Under the pieces are notes generated by a model. The model worked only from the letters and a program-made list of their open reading frames with translations. It did no database searches and was not told where the DNA came from. Source: Marseilla massiliensis (GTDB lineage Bacteria > Bacteroidota > Bacteroidia > Bacteroidales > Bacteroidaceae). Taken from it: a DNA stretch of 63,173 bases. A program made the translations under genes and the position numbers. Positions 25,485-35,064 of this stretch are shown here, piece after piece. Every line of letters begins with the position of its first letter. Position 1 is the first letter of the stretch. The stretch is taken from assembly GCF_016899955.1 (NCBI RefSeq), contig NZ_JACJJL010000023.1, positions 1-63,173 of the forward strand. Reading direction: 5' to 3'.

Positions 25485-27152
25485 ATGAAAAAGATAAAAG
25501 AAATACTGAGGCTGCAGAAGTCGCCTTACAGCGTGGGCCAGCTATCCGGCTGGCTGTGGCGGGCCCTGAGGGGCAACAGGCTGCAGGCCGCGCTCAATGC
25601 CGCCGTAGGCCTGGCCTCGGTGGCCGTGAGCCTGGCTGCCGTGTGGGCCGTGCAGCGCGCCATCGACATTGCCGCCGGCGCGCAACAAGGCTCGCTCTAC
25701 TGGGCCGTGGGACTAATGGCCTTGTTCACGGCATGCGAGTTCGGGCTCGGCATAGCGCGCGTATGGATAAAGAACATTCTCGGGATAAAGGCGCAGAACC
25801 ACATGCAGCAGCAAATGCTCGACAGGCTGCTGCGCTCCGAATGGCGCGGCCGGGAGCGCTATCACAGCGGCGACGTGATCAACAGACTTGAGCAAGACGT
25901 GGCCACTGTCGTCACGTTTGTCACCGAGACGCTGCCGGGGGCCCTGTCGGTGGCGGCCATGTTCACCGGCGCCTTTGCCTACCTGCTGCGCATGGACGCC
26001 GTGCTGGCCATAATCACCGTGGCCATGCTGCCCGTGTTCATGCTTGCAAGCAGGATATACATCACGCGGATGCGCAAGCTCACCAGGAGGGTAAGGCGCA
26101 GCGACAGCCGCGTGCAAAGCCTGCTGCAGGAGACAGTGCAGAACCGCATGCTGATAAAGACGCTCGAGTGCGACAGCCACATCGTGAGCCGGCTCGACTC
26201 AACCCAAAGCGTGCTGCGACGCCACGTGCGACGCCGCACGGCCTTCTCGGTGATGTCTAACCTGCTGCTCAACTCAGGGTTCTCGCTGGGTTACCTCGTG
26301 GCTTTCCTATGGAGCGCGCTGCGGTTGCAGCAAGGCACGCTGACGTTTGGGGGCATGACGGCATTCCTGCAACTGGTCTACAGGATACAGTCGCCGGCAC
26401 GCGACCTCACAAGGCTGGCCCCGGCGTTCGTCGCAGTGTTCACCGCGGCCGAACGGCTGATGGAGCTCGAGGAGATGCCACAGGAGGAACACTCGGGCGG
26501 CAAGCCCATGGGCGCCCCATGCGGGGTGAGGCTGGAAGGGGTGAACTATGCCTACGACGACGGCAAGGACAACGTGATTGACGGGCTGTCGTTCGACTTC
26601 CGACCCGGCACATGCACCGCAATACTCGGCGAGACGGGCGCCGGCAAGACCACCCTCATACGACTGATACTCGCTCTAATACGGCCTACGGCGGGCAGCA
26701 TCGCCATATACAATGCCGACGAGAGCCGCGAAGTGTCGCCGGCCGACAGGTGCAACTTTGTGTATGTGCCCCAGGGCAACACCCTGCTGAGCGGAACGGT
26801 GCGCACAAACCTGCGGCTGGCCGCCCCCGCCGCATCGGAACAAGACATGCTCGAGGCCCTGCACACGGCTTGCGCCGACTTTGTGGAGGAGCTGCCCGAC
26901 GGGCTCGACACCAAGGTTGCGGAGGGAGGAGGGGGCCTGAGCGAAGGCCAGGCGCAGCGGATTGCCATAGCCAGGGCCCTGCTCAGGGGGCGAAGCGTAA
27001 TGCTATTCGACGAGGCCACGAGCGCACTCGACCCCGCCACCGAGAAGCAACTGCTCGAAAACATTCTCTGCAACCGCGACAAGACGGTGATATTCATCAC
27101 CCATCGGCCCGCCGTAATGGACTACTGCGACCAGACGCTGCGCCTGACATGA
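25485..27152 (+). CDS. ABC exporter, fused membrane and ATPase domains
   Basis: 555 aa from ATG 25485 (MKKIKEILRLQKSPYSV), chosen over an upstream in-frame start lying inside nadK. The N-terminal ~320 residues carry the six-helix type I exporter fold with the long cytoplasmic loop (HSGDVINRLEQDVATVV). The ATPase has Walker A GETGAGKTT (about 382), Q-loop YVPQGNTLLSG, signature GLSEGQAQR, Walker B VMLFDEATSALD and FITHRPA. A half-transporter that would act as a homodimer in the inner membrane; lipid, drug or peptide substrate not identifiable. Confidence 0.9.
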   Translation: MKKIKEILRLQKSPYSVGQLSGWLWRALRGNRLQAALNAAVGLASVAVSLAAVWAVQRAIDIAAGAQQGSLYWAVGLMALFTACEFGLGIARVWIKNILGIKAQNHMQQQMLDRLLRSEWRGRERYHSGDVINRLEQDVATVVTFVTETLPGALSVAAMFTGAFAYLLRMDAVLAIITVAMLPVFMLASRIYITRMRKLTRRVRRSDSRVQSLLQETVQNRMLIKTLECDSHIVSRLDSTQSVLRRHVRRRTAFSVMSNLLLNSGFSLGYLVAFLWSALRLQQGTLTFGGMTAFLQLVYRIQSPARDLTRLAPAFVAVFTAAERLMELEEMPQEEHSGGKPMGAPCGVRLEGVNYAYDDGKDNVIDGLSFDFRPGTCTAILGETGAGKTTLIRLILALIRPTAGSIAIYNADESREVSPADRCNFVYVPQGNTLLSGTVRTNLRLAAPAASEQDMLEALHTACADFVEELPDGLDTKVAEGGGGLSEGQAQRIAIARALLRGRSVMLFDEATSALDPATEKQLLENILCNRDKTVIFITHRPAVMDYCDQTLRLT

Positions 27153-27245
27153 CCGCGGGAAAGGCCATGCACCCACGGCACCGGGCCGCGGCATGGAGGC
27201 CGCACCGCCATGACTGAATGTTGACACCGAGCAGGGGCCGCGGCC

Positions 27246-27333
27246 AAATGGGCCGTACGGGCCTGCGATATGGGCTGTTTCACGACGCCAAAAGGGCCGT
27301 CTTGCAATGCAAGACGGCCCTTTTGGCAAACAT
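27246..27333. repeat. 22-bp palindromic array 5 (4 units) with a 41-bp perfect palindrome
   Basis: Units start at 27246, 27268, 27290 and 27312. Positions 27287-27327 are a perfect palindrome: 20-bp arms GCCAAAAGGGCCGTCTTGCA around a single central A. It lies between convergent genes (ABC exporter and M23 peptidase), and no other terminator is evident there. Confidence 0.9.
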
Positions 27334-27461
27334 GTCCGAAGCAAACTTGCAACGCGCTGGGCTGCAGCCGGTTGCGCCCCTCGGCCATACGAACTGAAAA
27401 AAAGCTACATCACAACGTGAGCCGCGGCGCCTCACGGCATGGCAGAGGCATGGGGTTGCCG

Positions 27462-28634
27462 TCACTTGCCCTTGGCCATGTAGTTGCGTTCCGACTTGAT
27501 GGAAATGCTGCTGCCACTCTTTGTAAACGTGAGCTGCTCCATCTTGATGGCCTGGTTTGAGTGGTCGAATATCTTGCCAGGGTCGAACGTGCGGCCGTTG
27601 ATGCGGCACTCGAAGTGCAGGTGCTCGGTGGTGGCACGCCCGGTGCGACCGGTCAGGGCTATCACCTGCCCTGCCTTAACCACGTCGCCCTTCTTGACCA
27701 GGTTCTTGGAGTTGTGGCTATAGCAAGTCTCAATGCCGTTGGCATGGCGTATCTTGATATAGTTTCCATAGGCATAATATCGCTGCGACATGGTGACCAC
27801 GCCGTCGAAGGCGGCCAGAATCTTGTCGTGGGGCGTCGTCTTCAGGTCGACCCCGCTGTGCATCCTGCCTCCCCTGCGGCCGTATCGGCTTATCACCTTT
27901 GCACCGGGAAGGGGGTAGCACCACTCTCCGGGGTTCAGCGTGGCCAGGTTGACGGTAAAGCGGTTGCCACCGGCGAATGGGTTTGCTGTGTACGACTCCA
28001 CCTTGCGCTCGACGGCCTTGCGCTCCGCAAACGCCTTCTGCTCGCTGTCCGGGTGGGTCACCGTAAGGCTTACGCGCTCTCCGTCTTTCCGGCACATGAT
28101 GGTCTGGCGCAGCAGCCTGTGGCTCTCTACGCTCAAGATGGTGGCTGGGTTGATGCGCCCGCCATTCACCATTATGGCAAACGAGCAAAAGCCCTGGTCG
28201 CCGCAAGCGCCTACAATGGCTATGGTCTGACCGGCCTTCACCCTCTGGCCCACCTTCACGAGGTTCTGTGCGTTGTGACCATAGACCGTTTCAAGTCCAT
28301 TGTCATGACGCACCACAATCACATTGCCGTGCTTTGGGTGGTGCCTTGACAGGCGTACCGTGCCGCCGAACATCGCCTTTACGGCGTCGCCGCGCTTAGT
28401 TGATATCTCAAGGGTGTTGTCATCGGTCAGCCTGGCCTTGCCAACGGGCAAGGGGAAGCTGTAGTCTGACGGACGCGCCGCGGCAAAATCGACGGTGAAG
28501 GCGTCCGAACGGGCAAACAGGCCCGGTGTAGAAATGCTTATCTGCTGCTGCTCCAGCGGCGTAAACCCGTCTTTGGTGGCCGAGGTAAGCGTCACGAGGG
28601 CCACCGCCGAAACAAGCAGGTGCTTCATCTTCAT
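27462..28634 (-). CDS. M23 (LytM) peptidase with tandem domains, one degenerate
   Basis: 390 aa with a signal-like N-terminus (MKMKHLLVSAVALVTLTSA). Two LytM-like segments: the first (about 95-160) keeps the fold pattern NVIVVRHDNGLETVYGHN but lacks the metal-binding HxxxD and HxH. The second (about 245-370) has HSGVDLKTTPHD and HLHFECRINGR, the complete zinc site. The product should cut peptidoglycan peptides or act on septal murein. Last gene in the hpt-adk-obgE-pgeF run, 20 bp after pgeF. Confidence 0.85.
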   Translation of the reverse strand: MKMKHLLVSAVALVTLTSATKDGFTPLEQQQISISTPGLFARSDAFTVDFAAARPSDYSFPLPVGKARLTDDNTLEISTKRGDAVKAMFGGTVRLSRHHPKHGNVIVVRHDNGLETVYGHNAQNLVKVGQRVKAGQTIAIVGACGDQGFCSFAIMVNGGRINPATILSVESHRLLRQTIMCRKDGERVSLTVTHPDSEQKAFAERKAVERKVESYTANPFAGGNRFTVNLATLNPGEWCYPLPGAKVISRYGRRGGRMHSGVDLKTTPHDKILAAFDGVVTMSQRYYAYGNYIKIRHANGIETCYSHNSKNLVKKGDVVKAGQVIALTGRTGRATTEHLHFECRINGRTFDPGKIFDHSNQAIKMEQLTFTKSGSSISIKSERNYMAKGK

Positions 28635-28654
28635 TGCTATTCCATGTTATTGGT

Positions 28655-29464
28655 TCATTGGCTTTTGTCTATCATTATCCCGGTGAATATCCTGCCCGAC
28701 GCCGTTCCAAGGCGGCGCGCGGAGAAATAGTCATCGGCATGAGAGTAGGTGCAGGGGCCCTCGACGCTGACCGACGCGGGCTGCAACCCGGCAAGGCACA
28801 ATTCGATGCGGTTGCATTCCCACAGGTCTATGTGCCACTTGCCGTGGCGGCGGGCCACCTTGTCCATGTCGAAACCGGCGTCGGCAAACAGCCCGTACAC
28901 CTCGTCGCCCACCTCGAAATGCTCGAGCGAGATGCCCGGGCCTATGCAAGCCCGCAGCGCCGACGGCTCGGTGTGGTATGCAGCCGCCATGGCTGCCACG
29001 GCACGCGCGGCTATGTGGGCCACCGTGCCGCGCCATCCGGCATGCACGGCGCAGCAGGCGCGGTGGCACGGGTCGTAAAGGAGGATGGGCATGCAGTCGG
29101 CCGTTGACACACCGACGCAAACGCGCTCAACGTCGGTCATCACGGCATCGACACCCTCGAGCAGCATTTTCCGCGTAGACGGCGGCAGGGCCATGAACTC
29201 GCCGGCTATCTGCCTCACTTCCACCCCGTGGGTCTGGTGCGGCATTACCAGCCGTTCTTCGCCGATGCCGAGCTCGCGGCACAACAGGCCGCGGTTGTTT
29301 GCCACGGCCAATGGGTCGTCGCCGCAATACTCGTTCACGTTGAACGAACCGTGGTTGCCATGGCTGTAGCCGCCGTGGCGCGTGGTGCTGAAGGCAACCA
29401 CGCCTTCGCCGAGGCTGTAGCGGCGCAATGTGGGCTCAGGGGTTGCCGTCGTCTTCGTATTCAT
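28655..29464 (-). CDS. pgeF: Laccase-domain (YfiH) purine nucleoside/peptidoglycan editing protein
   Basis: 269 aa from ATG 29464 ([16 protein letters not shown]). Conserved metal residues: [19 protein letters not shown] and HAGWRGTV with [15 protein letters not shown]. Family members are purine nucleoside phosphorylase/adenosine deaminase-type or murein-editing enzymes. The first codons overlap the 3' end of obgE by 29 bp, in the region encoding the acidic ObgE tail. Confidence 0.88.
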   Translation of the reverse strand: MNTKTTATPEPTLRRYSLGEGVVAFSTTRHGGYSHGNHGSFNVNEYCGDDPLAVANNRGLLCRELGIGEERLVMPHQTHGVEVRQIAGEFMALPPSTRKMLLEGVDAVMTDVERVCVGVSTADCMPILLYDPCHRACCAVHAGWRGTVAHIAARAVAAMAAAYHTEPSALRACIGPGISLEHFEVGDEVYGLFADAGFDMDKVARRHGKWHIDLWECNRIELCLAGLQPASVSVEGPCTYSHADDYFSARRLGTASGRIFTGIMIDKSQ

Positions 29465-30629
29465 ACTCGAAGTCGTCGTAGTCCTCAATGTCTTCAACGT
29501 CGTCGTCGCCGTCGTCATCCCCGAAGCCCTCGTCGTCGTCTTCGCCCTCGGCCGCCAGCTCGGCAATGAAGGCGCTCATGTCCTTGTCGCGGTGCACAAG
29601 GGTCTCTTCGGCCGTTATTTCCTTCAGCTTGTTGCTCTCGCTGTTGAGCTCCCGCCACAGCACGTTCTTGAGGTCGTCGAGCCCCATGTGCGCCACTGCC
29701 GAGATGAACACCACGGGTATGTCGTCGGGCACGGTCTCGCGCAACATCTCTATGAGCTCCGCGTCGAGCAGGTCGGCCTTGGTCACGGCCAGCACACGAT
29801 GCTTGTCGAGCATCTCCGGGTTGAAATTGCGCAGTTCGTTGAGCAGTATCTCATACTCGCGCTTTATGTCGTCGGTGTCGCCCGGCACCATGAAGAGCAG
29901 CAGCGAGTTGCGCTCTATGTGGCGCAAGAAGCGCAACCCGAGGCCGCGCCCTTCGCTCGCGCCCTCGATGATGCCCGGAATGTCGGCCATGACAAACGAC
30001 TGGCGGTCGCGATACTCCACTATTCCCAACGACGGTTCGAGCGTGGTAAACGGGTAGTTGGCTATTTTGGGGCGCGCGCTCGACAGCGCCGACAGCAGGG
30101 TTGACTTGCCGGCATTGGGGAAACCGACCAAGCCCACGTCGGCCAACAGCTTGAGCTCGAGTATGACGGTCATCTCCTGCATGGGCTCGCCGGGCTGGGC
30201 AAAGCGCGGAGCCTGGTTGGTGGCGGTGCGGAACTGGTAATTGCCCAAGCCTCCGCGGCCGCCCTTGAGCAGCATTACCACCTGCCCGTCGCGCGCAACG
30301 TCGCAGATGTACTTGCCGGTCTCGGCGTTGTAGGCCACGGTACCGCACGGCACGTCGATGTAAACATCCTTGCCGTCGGTGCCATGGCATTTGTCTCGCC
30401 CGCCATTGCCGCCGTGCCCGGCGCGTATATGGCGGTCATAGCGCAGGTGAAGCAGCGTCCAATAGTTATGGTTGCCGCGCAGGTATACATTGCCGCCACG
30501 CCCTCCGTCACCTCCGTCAGGCCCTCCGTTGGGCTGGTACTTGGCCCGGCGCAGGTGCATCGAGCCCCTGCCGCCCTTGCCGGAGCGGCAGTATATCTTC
30601 ACGTAGTCTACAAAGTTGGATGCTGCCAT
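29436..30629 (-). CDS. obgE: Obg GTPase (ribosome assembly)
   Basis: 397 aa. Glycine-rich Obg fold ([27 protein letters not shown]), then G1 GFPNAGKST (about 165), G3 DIPGIIEGA and G4 TKADLLD. The C-terminus is an acidic tail ([17 protein letters not shown]), longer than in E. coli. Essential GTPase in 50S assembly and stress response. Six bp after adk. Confidence 0.95.
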   Translation of the reverse strand: MAASNFVDYVKIYCRSGKGGRGSMHLRRAKYQPNGGPDGGDGGRGGNVYLRGNHNYWTLLHLRYDRHIRAGHGGNGGRDKCHGTDGKDVYIDVPCGTVAYNAETGKYICDVARDGQVVMLLKGGRGGLGNYQFRTATNQAPRFAQPGEPMQEMTVILELKLLADVGLVGFPNAGKSTLLSALSSARPKIANYPFTTLEPSLGIVEYRDRQSFVMADIPGIIEGASEGRGLGLRFLRHIERNSLLLFMVPGDTDDIKREYEILLNELRNFNPEMLDKHRVLAVTKADLLDAELIEMLRETVPDDIPVVFISAVAHMGLDDLKNVLWRELNSESNKLKEITAEETLVHRDKDMSAFIAELAAEGEDDDEGFGDDDGDDDVEDIEDYDDFEYEYEDDGNP

Positions 30630-30634
30630 CTACA

Positions 30635-31210
30635 TCAGTTTATGTTGTCAACGACCTCGCAGATGTCCTTGAAAATCCTGTCAAGCTCACCGAGGCCATC
30701 GATGTGGTTGTGTATTCCTTCTTTCTCATACCAGTCTATCAGCGGCGACGTCTGGTTGTGGTAAACGTCGAGGCGCTTCTTTATGGTCTCCTCGTTGTCG
30801 TCCGAGCGCCCGCTCTCCTGGCCTCTCTTTATGAGTCGCTTCATGAGCTCTGCCTCGGGCACGTCGAGTTCAATCATAGCCGCCACGGCATGGCCGCGCT
30901 CCGCAAGCATGGCCTTGAGCGCCTCGGCCTGTGCTATGGTGCGTGGGAACCCGTCGAAGATGACTCCCGCGTGGTCGGCGCCGAAGCCGTCGTAAACGCT
31001 TGCCAGTATGCTCACCATCAGTTCGTCGGGTATCAGCTGTCCGTTGTCAATGTAACCCTTGGCTGTCTTGCCCAGCTCGGTGCCGTTCTTTATCTCATTG
31101 CGCAGCACATCGCCGGTTGAGATGTGACCGAAACCATACTTCTTTATGAGCAGGTCGCTCTGTGTTCCCTTGCCGGATCCCGGCGCTCCGAATATCACAA
31201 TATTCTTCAT
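30635..31210 (-). CDS. adk: Adenylate kinase
   Basis: 191 aa. GAPGSGKGTQ P-loop (8-17), GHISTGDVLR, GVIFDGFPRTIAQAEAL and the DDNEETIKKRLDVY segment. Short form without the inserted zinc/LID extension, usual in Bacteroidetes. Converts ATP + AMP to 2 ADP. Confidence 0.95.
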   Translation of the reverse strand: MKNIVIFGAPGSGKGTQSDLLIKKYGFGHISTGDVLRNEIKNGTELGKTAKGYIDNGQLIPDELMVSILASVYDGFGADHAGVIFDGFPRTIAQAEALKAMLAERGHAVAAMIELDVPEAELMKRLIKRGQESGRSDDNEETIKKRLDVYHNQTSPLIDWYEKEGIHNHIDGLGELDRIFKDICEVVDNIN

Positions 31211-31333
31211 CGTAAGTCTTGTTTTGTCTATTGTTTGTATGAAACGTATACTGTCTAACTATTGTCCCTCCGCAGCCACAGCCCCGATGGGCGCGCGCCG
31301 CATGCCGGTACAAGCCGAAGGACACCCACGCCG

Positions 31334-31873
31334 TCAGTCGTTCTTCAGCGTATATATGTCTTTCAGCTGCCTGCCCTGCTGGTCATAGTCCAGCCCGTAG
31401 CCCAAGATGAAGTCGTTGGGAATTCTGAAAGCCACGTAGTCTATGGTCAATGGCACCTTCAGCCTGTCGGGCTTTAGCAGCAGGGTGCATATGTGCACAG
31501 ACGCGGGGTTGCGCGTGCCGATGCTCTCTATCATCCTCTTCATGGTGAGTCCGCTCTCAACTATGTCCTCGACAATGATTACCGTGCGCCCCGACAAGTT
31601 CTCGTTGATGCCGATAACCTCTTTCACCGTGCCGCTCGAAGTGACGCCCTGGTAAGACGCAAGCTTCACAAACGATATCTCGCAGGGTATGGTTATCTCT
31701 CTCATCAGGTCGGCAGCGAAAATAAAAGCGCCGTTGAGCACTGCCAGCAACAGCGGGTTCTTGCCCGCCATGTCGCGGTTTATCTGTTCTGCAACGGCTT
31801 TAACGCGCTGCTTAATCTCGGCCTCAGATATTGAAGTCTCAAACAGTTTGTCTTGGATTTTGACTACACTCAT
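31334..31873 (-). CDS. hpt: Hypoxanthine phosphoribosyltransferase
   Basis: 179 aa. The PRPP-binding signature VIIVEDIVESGLTM, plus LLAVLNGAFIFAADLMREI and VPLTIDYVAFRIPNDFILGYGLDYD, identify a purine salvage phosphoribosyltransferase. First gene of the hpt-adk-obgE-pgeF-M23 run. The gap to adk is 123 bp. Confidence 0.93.
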   Translation of the reverse strand: MSVVKIQDKLFETSISEAEIKQRVKAVAEQINRDMAGKNPLLLAVLNGAFIFAADLMREITIPCEISFVKLASYQGVTSSGTVKEVIGINENLSGRTVIIVEDIVESGLTMKRMIESIGTRNPASVHICTLLLKPDRLKVPLTIDYVAFRIPNDFILGYGLDYDQQGRQLKDIYTLKND

Positions 31874-31949
31874 GCTTCGTTTTTAGAAATTTTGAGGCAA
31901 AATTACTAAAATTCTGCCAAAGACTACGCAGCGGTTAGCATTAATTTTG

Positions 31950-31957
31950 TATTTTTG
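31950..31957 (+). promoter_or_regulatory. -7 box directly before the NAD(P)HX repair gene
   Basis: TATTTTTG ends only 5 bp before ATG 31963, so initiation from it would give a leaderless or nearly leaderless mRNA. The region 20 bp upstream reads TTAGC rather than TTTG. Confidence 0.5.
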
Positions 31958-31962
31958 CACGT

Positions 31963-33477
31963 ATGAAGATTTTCACTAGTGCTCAGATACATGAGCTTGA
32001 CAAATACACAATAGAGCACGAGCCGATAGATTCCATCGACCTCATGGAGCGCGCGGCAAAGGCAATTGCGCGCTCGATAGCCGAAGAATGGAGCACGGCG
32101 ACGCCTGTTGTGGTATTCGCAGGCCCTGGGAACAATGGCGGCGACGCCCTTGCCGTGGCCAGGCTTCTGGCCGAGCAAGGCTACGGTGTGTCTGCATTTT
32201 TATTCAACATCACCGGGCATCTGTCGGCCGATTGCGCCGCAAACAAGGACAGGCTCGTTTCCGTCAAGAAAATACAGCAGTTCATTGAAGTGAAGCAAGA
32301 GTTCGACCCGCCCCACCTCGACGCCGGCACCCTGGTGGTCGACGGGCTGTTTGGCTCCGGGCTCAACAAGCCGCTGGCCGGCGGTTTCGCCTCGCTGGTA
32401 AAGTATATCAACGCTTCCCCGGCCAGCGTGGTGAGCATCGACGTGCCGTCGGGGCTGATGGCCGAGGACAACACCTACAACGTGAGGGCCAACACCATAC
32501 ATGCCGACCTGACGCTGACGCTCCAACAGCCCAAGCTGTCGTTCCTTTTCGCAGAGAACCAGCACTACATCGGCAGGCTGAAAGTGCTCGACATACGCAT
32601 CAGCGAGGAAGGCATGGCAAAGACAGACGCCCGCTACCACATAGTAGACGAGAACGAAGTGCGCCCCCTGCTGAAGAAGCGCAGCGACTTCGCCCACAAG
32701 GGAAGCATGGGCAACGCCCTGCTTGTGGCAGGCAGCTACGGCATGGGCGGCGCCGCCGTGCTGGCAGCACGGGCTTGCCTGAGGGCTGGCGTGGGCAAAG
32801 TGACGGTGCACTCGCCAAAGTGCAACAGCCTTGTTCTGCAGATATCTGTGCCCGAAGCCGTGGTGCAGCTCGACCAGGAAGAGACAGTGTTCTCGGAGCC
32901 TGTCGACGCCGAAGACTACACCGCGCTGGGCATAGGCCCCGGCCTTGGGCAGAGCGAGACCACTGCCATTGCGCTCATAGCGCAGCTGCGGCGCACCCAA
33001 TGCCCCATCGTGGCCGACGCCGACGCGCTAAACATACTGGCCAACCACCGCGCATGGCTGCAACAGTTGCCCAAGGGCATAATACTGACACCCCACCCCA
33101 AGGAGTTCGACCGCATCAACGGGCACTGCGCCGACAGCTACGAAAGGCTGTCGAGGGCGTGCGACATGGCCGAGAGACTGGGGGCATACATCATAGTCAA
33201 AGGCCACTACTCTGCGCTATGCAAGCCCGACGGGCACGTGGCCTTCAACCCCACGGGCAACGCCGGCATGGCCACGGCCGGCAGCGGCGACGTGCTCACA
33301 GGCATAATCACGGCCCTGCTGGCACGCGGCTACAAGCAGGCCGACGCCTGCACTGTCGGGATGTACCTTCACGGACTGGCCGGAGACATTGCCGCGCGCA
33401 GCCTGGGCAAGGAGAGCCTCACGGCCGGAGACATCATCAACTACCTGCCGCAAGCGTTCATGCGGCTTGAAGACTGA
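31963..33477 (+). CDS. nnr: Bifunctional NAD(P)H-hydrate epimerase / ADP-dependent dehydratase
   Basis: 504 aa. The N-terminal epimerase (1-210; VVFAGPGNNGGDALAVARLL, VVDGLFGSGLNKPL, SIDVPSGL) is fused to a C-terminal ribokinase-like dehydratase (about 225-500; HKGSMGNALLVAGSYGMGGAAVLAARA, ALGIGPGLGQSE, ILTPHPKEFDR, GNAGMATAGSGDVLTG). It repairs hydrated NADH and NADPH. The ATG may be leaderless (see the promoter entry). DUF4831 follows after 33 bp. Confidence 0.95.
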   Translation: MKIFTSAQIHELDKYTIEHEPIDSIDLMERAAKAIARSIAEEWSTATPVVVFAGPGNNGGDALAVARLLAEQGYGVSAFLFNITGHLSADCAANKDRLVSVKKIQQFIEVKQEFDPPHLDAGTLVVDGLFGSGLNKPLAGGFASLVKYINASPASVVSIDVPSGLMAEDNTYNVRANTIHADLTLTLQQPKLSFLFAENQHYIGRLKVLDIRISEEGMAKTDARYHIVDENEVRPLLKKRSDFAHKGSMGNALLVAGSYGMGGAAVLAARACLRAGVGKVTVHSPKCNSLVLQISVPEAVVQLDQEETVFSEPVDAEDYTALGIGPGLGQSETTAIALIAQLRRTQCPIVADADALNILANHRAWLQQLPKGIILTPHPKEFDRINGHCADSYERLSRACDMAERLGAYIIVKGHYSALCKPDGHVAFNPTGNAGMATAGSGDVLTGIITALLARGYKQADACTVGMYLHGLAGDIAARSLGKESLTAGDIINYLPQAFMRLED

Positions 33478-33510
33478 CCATAATACACTCAAAAAGTAAC
33501 CATCAGCATC

Positions 33511-34584
33511 ATGAGAAAGTTATTCATAGCAGGGCTGCTCGCCGTTTGCAGCGGAGCGTTCGCCCAGACCGAGACAAGCAATTACAGACCGGGGGTGACC
33601 CCTGAGGGCGCTGTATACTTCCTCCCTAAGACCGTGCTGCGCTTCGTTGTCAGGGTTGAAAAGACCACTTACACGCCGGGAGACTTCTGCCGGTATGCCC
33701 AGCGATACCTGCGCCTGAACGATGTAGAAGCCGAGGCTTCGACAACCCACAAGCTCATCAGCATGACCATGGGCACCTATGGCGAGGCCGACAAGGCAAA
33801 GGGCTACGCCGTGAAGTTCAACGCCAAGACCTCGGCATGCAACATTTCGCTGGCCGACGACGGCACGTTGCTGGCCGTCAACGCCACGGCCCGCAAGCCA
33901 GAGGCGCCTGTCCCGTTTGCCCCGGCACCCAAACCGGCACCCGTAAACCCGAGGCAGTATCTCAGCGAAGAAGTGCTCGCCGCAGGAAGCACGGCCAAGA
34001 TGGCCGAGCTGACCGCACAAGACATCTACGACATACGCGACAGCAAGAACTACCTTAACCGCGGAGAGGCCGACTACATGCCCAAAGACGGGGAGCAGCT
34101 GCGCATAATGCTGGCCAACCTCGACAGGCAGGACAAGGCGCTGACACAGCTCTTCACCGGCACGACAACCAAGGACACCACTGAGTATGTGCTCACGGTG
34201 TGCCCGCAACCGGGCATGCAGAAGCAGGTGCTCTTCCGCCTTTCGCAGAAGCTAGGGCTCGTTGACAACGACGACTTGTCGGGTGAGCCATACTACATCA
34301 GCGTCACCGACGAGCAGAGCCTGCCGGCGGCAGCACCCGAGACCGAGGGCGGAAAGAAGAAGAAAGAAAAGGAAGACGGCATATACGTCAACATTCCGGG
34401 AAAGATTACCGTCAATATATACAAGGGGGCGACCCTGCTCGACAGCTTCGAGACGAGCGCCGCGCAGTATGGCTACACCGAACTGCTGAGCGGCGAGCTG
34501 TTCAACAAGCGCTACACCACCCACCTGACGCTCAACCCCGCCACCGGGGCCATCGACAAGCTCGATGCCGAGCAGCCTGAATAA
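33511..34584 (+). CDS. DUF4831-family secreted protein
   Basis: 357 aa with signal peptide MRKLFIAGLLAVCSGAFAQ. YFLPKTVLRFVVRVEKTTYTPGDFCRYA at the start of the mature part is typical of DUF4831, a Bacteroidetes family of unknown role. A Lys/Glu-rich linker (GGKKKKEKEDGIYVNIPGKI) divides the C-terminal third. Co-transcription with nnr is likely (33-bp gap). Terminator downstream. Confidence 0.8.
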   Translation: MRKLFIAGLLAVCSGAFAQTETSNYRPGVTPEGAVYFLPKTVLRFVVRVEKTTYTPGDFCRYAQRYLRLNDVEAEASTTHKLISMTMGTYGEADKAKGYAVKFNAKTSACNISLADDGTLLAVNATARKPEAPVPFAPAPKPAPVNPRQYLSEEVLAAGSTAKMAELTAQDIYDIRDSKNYLNRGEADYMPKDGEQLRIMLANLDRQDKALTQLFTGTTTKDTTEYVLTVCPQPGMQKQVLFRLSQKLGLVDNDDLSGEPYYISVTDEQSLPAAAPETEGGKKKKEKEDGIYVNIPGKITVNIYKGATLLDSFETSAAQYGYTELLSGELFNKRYTTHLTLNPATGAIDKLDAEQPE

Positions 34585-34632
34585 AGGCGCTGGGCGGCGG
34601 CAGAGGGCCACCACCCGCCAAACCGGAAAACC

Positions 34633-34675
34633 AACAGTGCGCCGGAGCCCATGCGGCTACCGGCGCACTGTTTTT
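34633..34675 (+). terminator. Terminator of the nnr-DUF4831 operon
   Basis: 13-bp stem AACAGTGCGCCGG / CCGGCGCACTGTT followed by TTT. Confidence 0.85.
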
Positions 34676-35064
34676 ATGCCACGCCTGGCTGCCAGAGGCC
34701 CTACAGTAGCGGCAAAAGGCCGGGCAACGACCACCTAAGCACCCATCCGCGGCAACCGGACAGGGGCAAGGGCGCCCCTCGATGCGGAATTGACCACACC
34801 TATACATATATATATTATTGTGGGGATTGGCCGACGGCCGGGCGGCGCCCCCCGGCTGCACGACAAACGGGAATGGGGAACACCCGCCATGAAGCGCAAC
34901 GCCGGCGCGGGCATACCGCGACTGCATAACCGACCCACCGCCCCTGGCGGCCGCCATGCAGCCCACAACAACGGATGAGCCACAAGGCAACGCAACGCCA
35001 CGGGCCCACAGGCGCAGCCACACCAAGGCCGGCCCATGCCGCCAACAGCCGCAGCCCCGGGCCG
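34676..35064. other. Gene-free stretch between convergent genes
   Basis: GC-rich, apart from a short TATATATAT run near 34806. No gene, array or clear structure seen. Confidence 0.5.
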
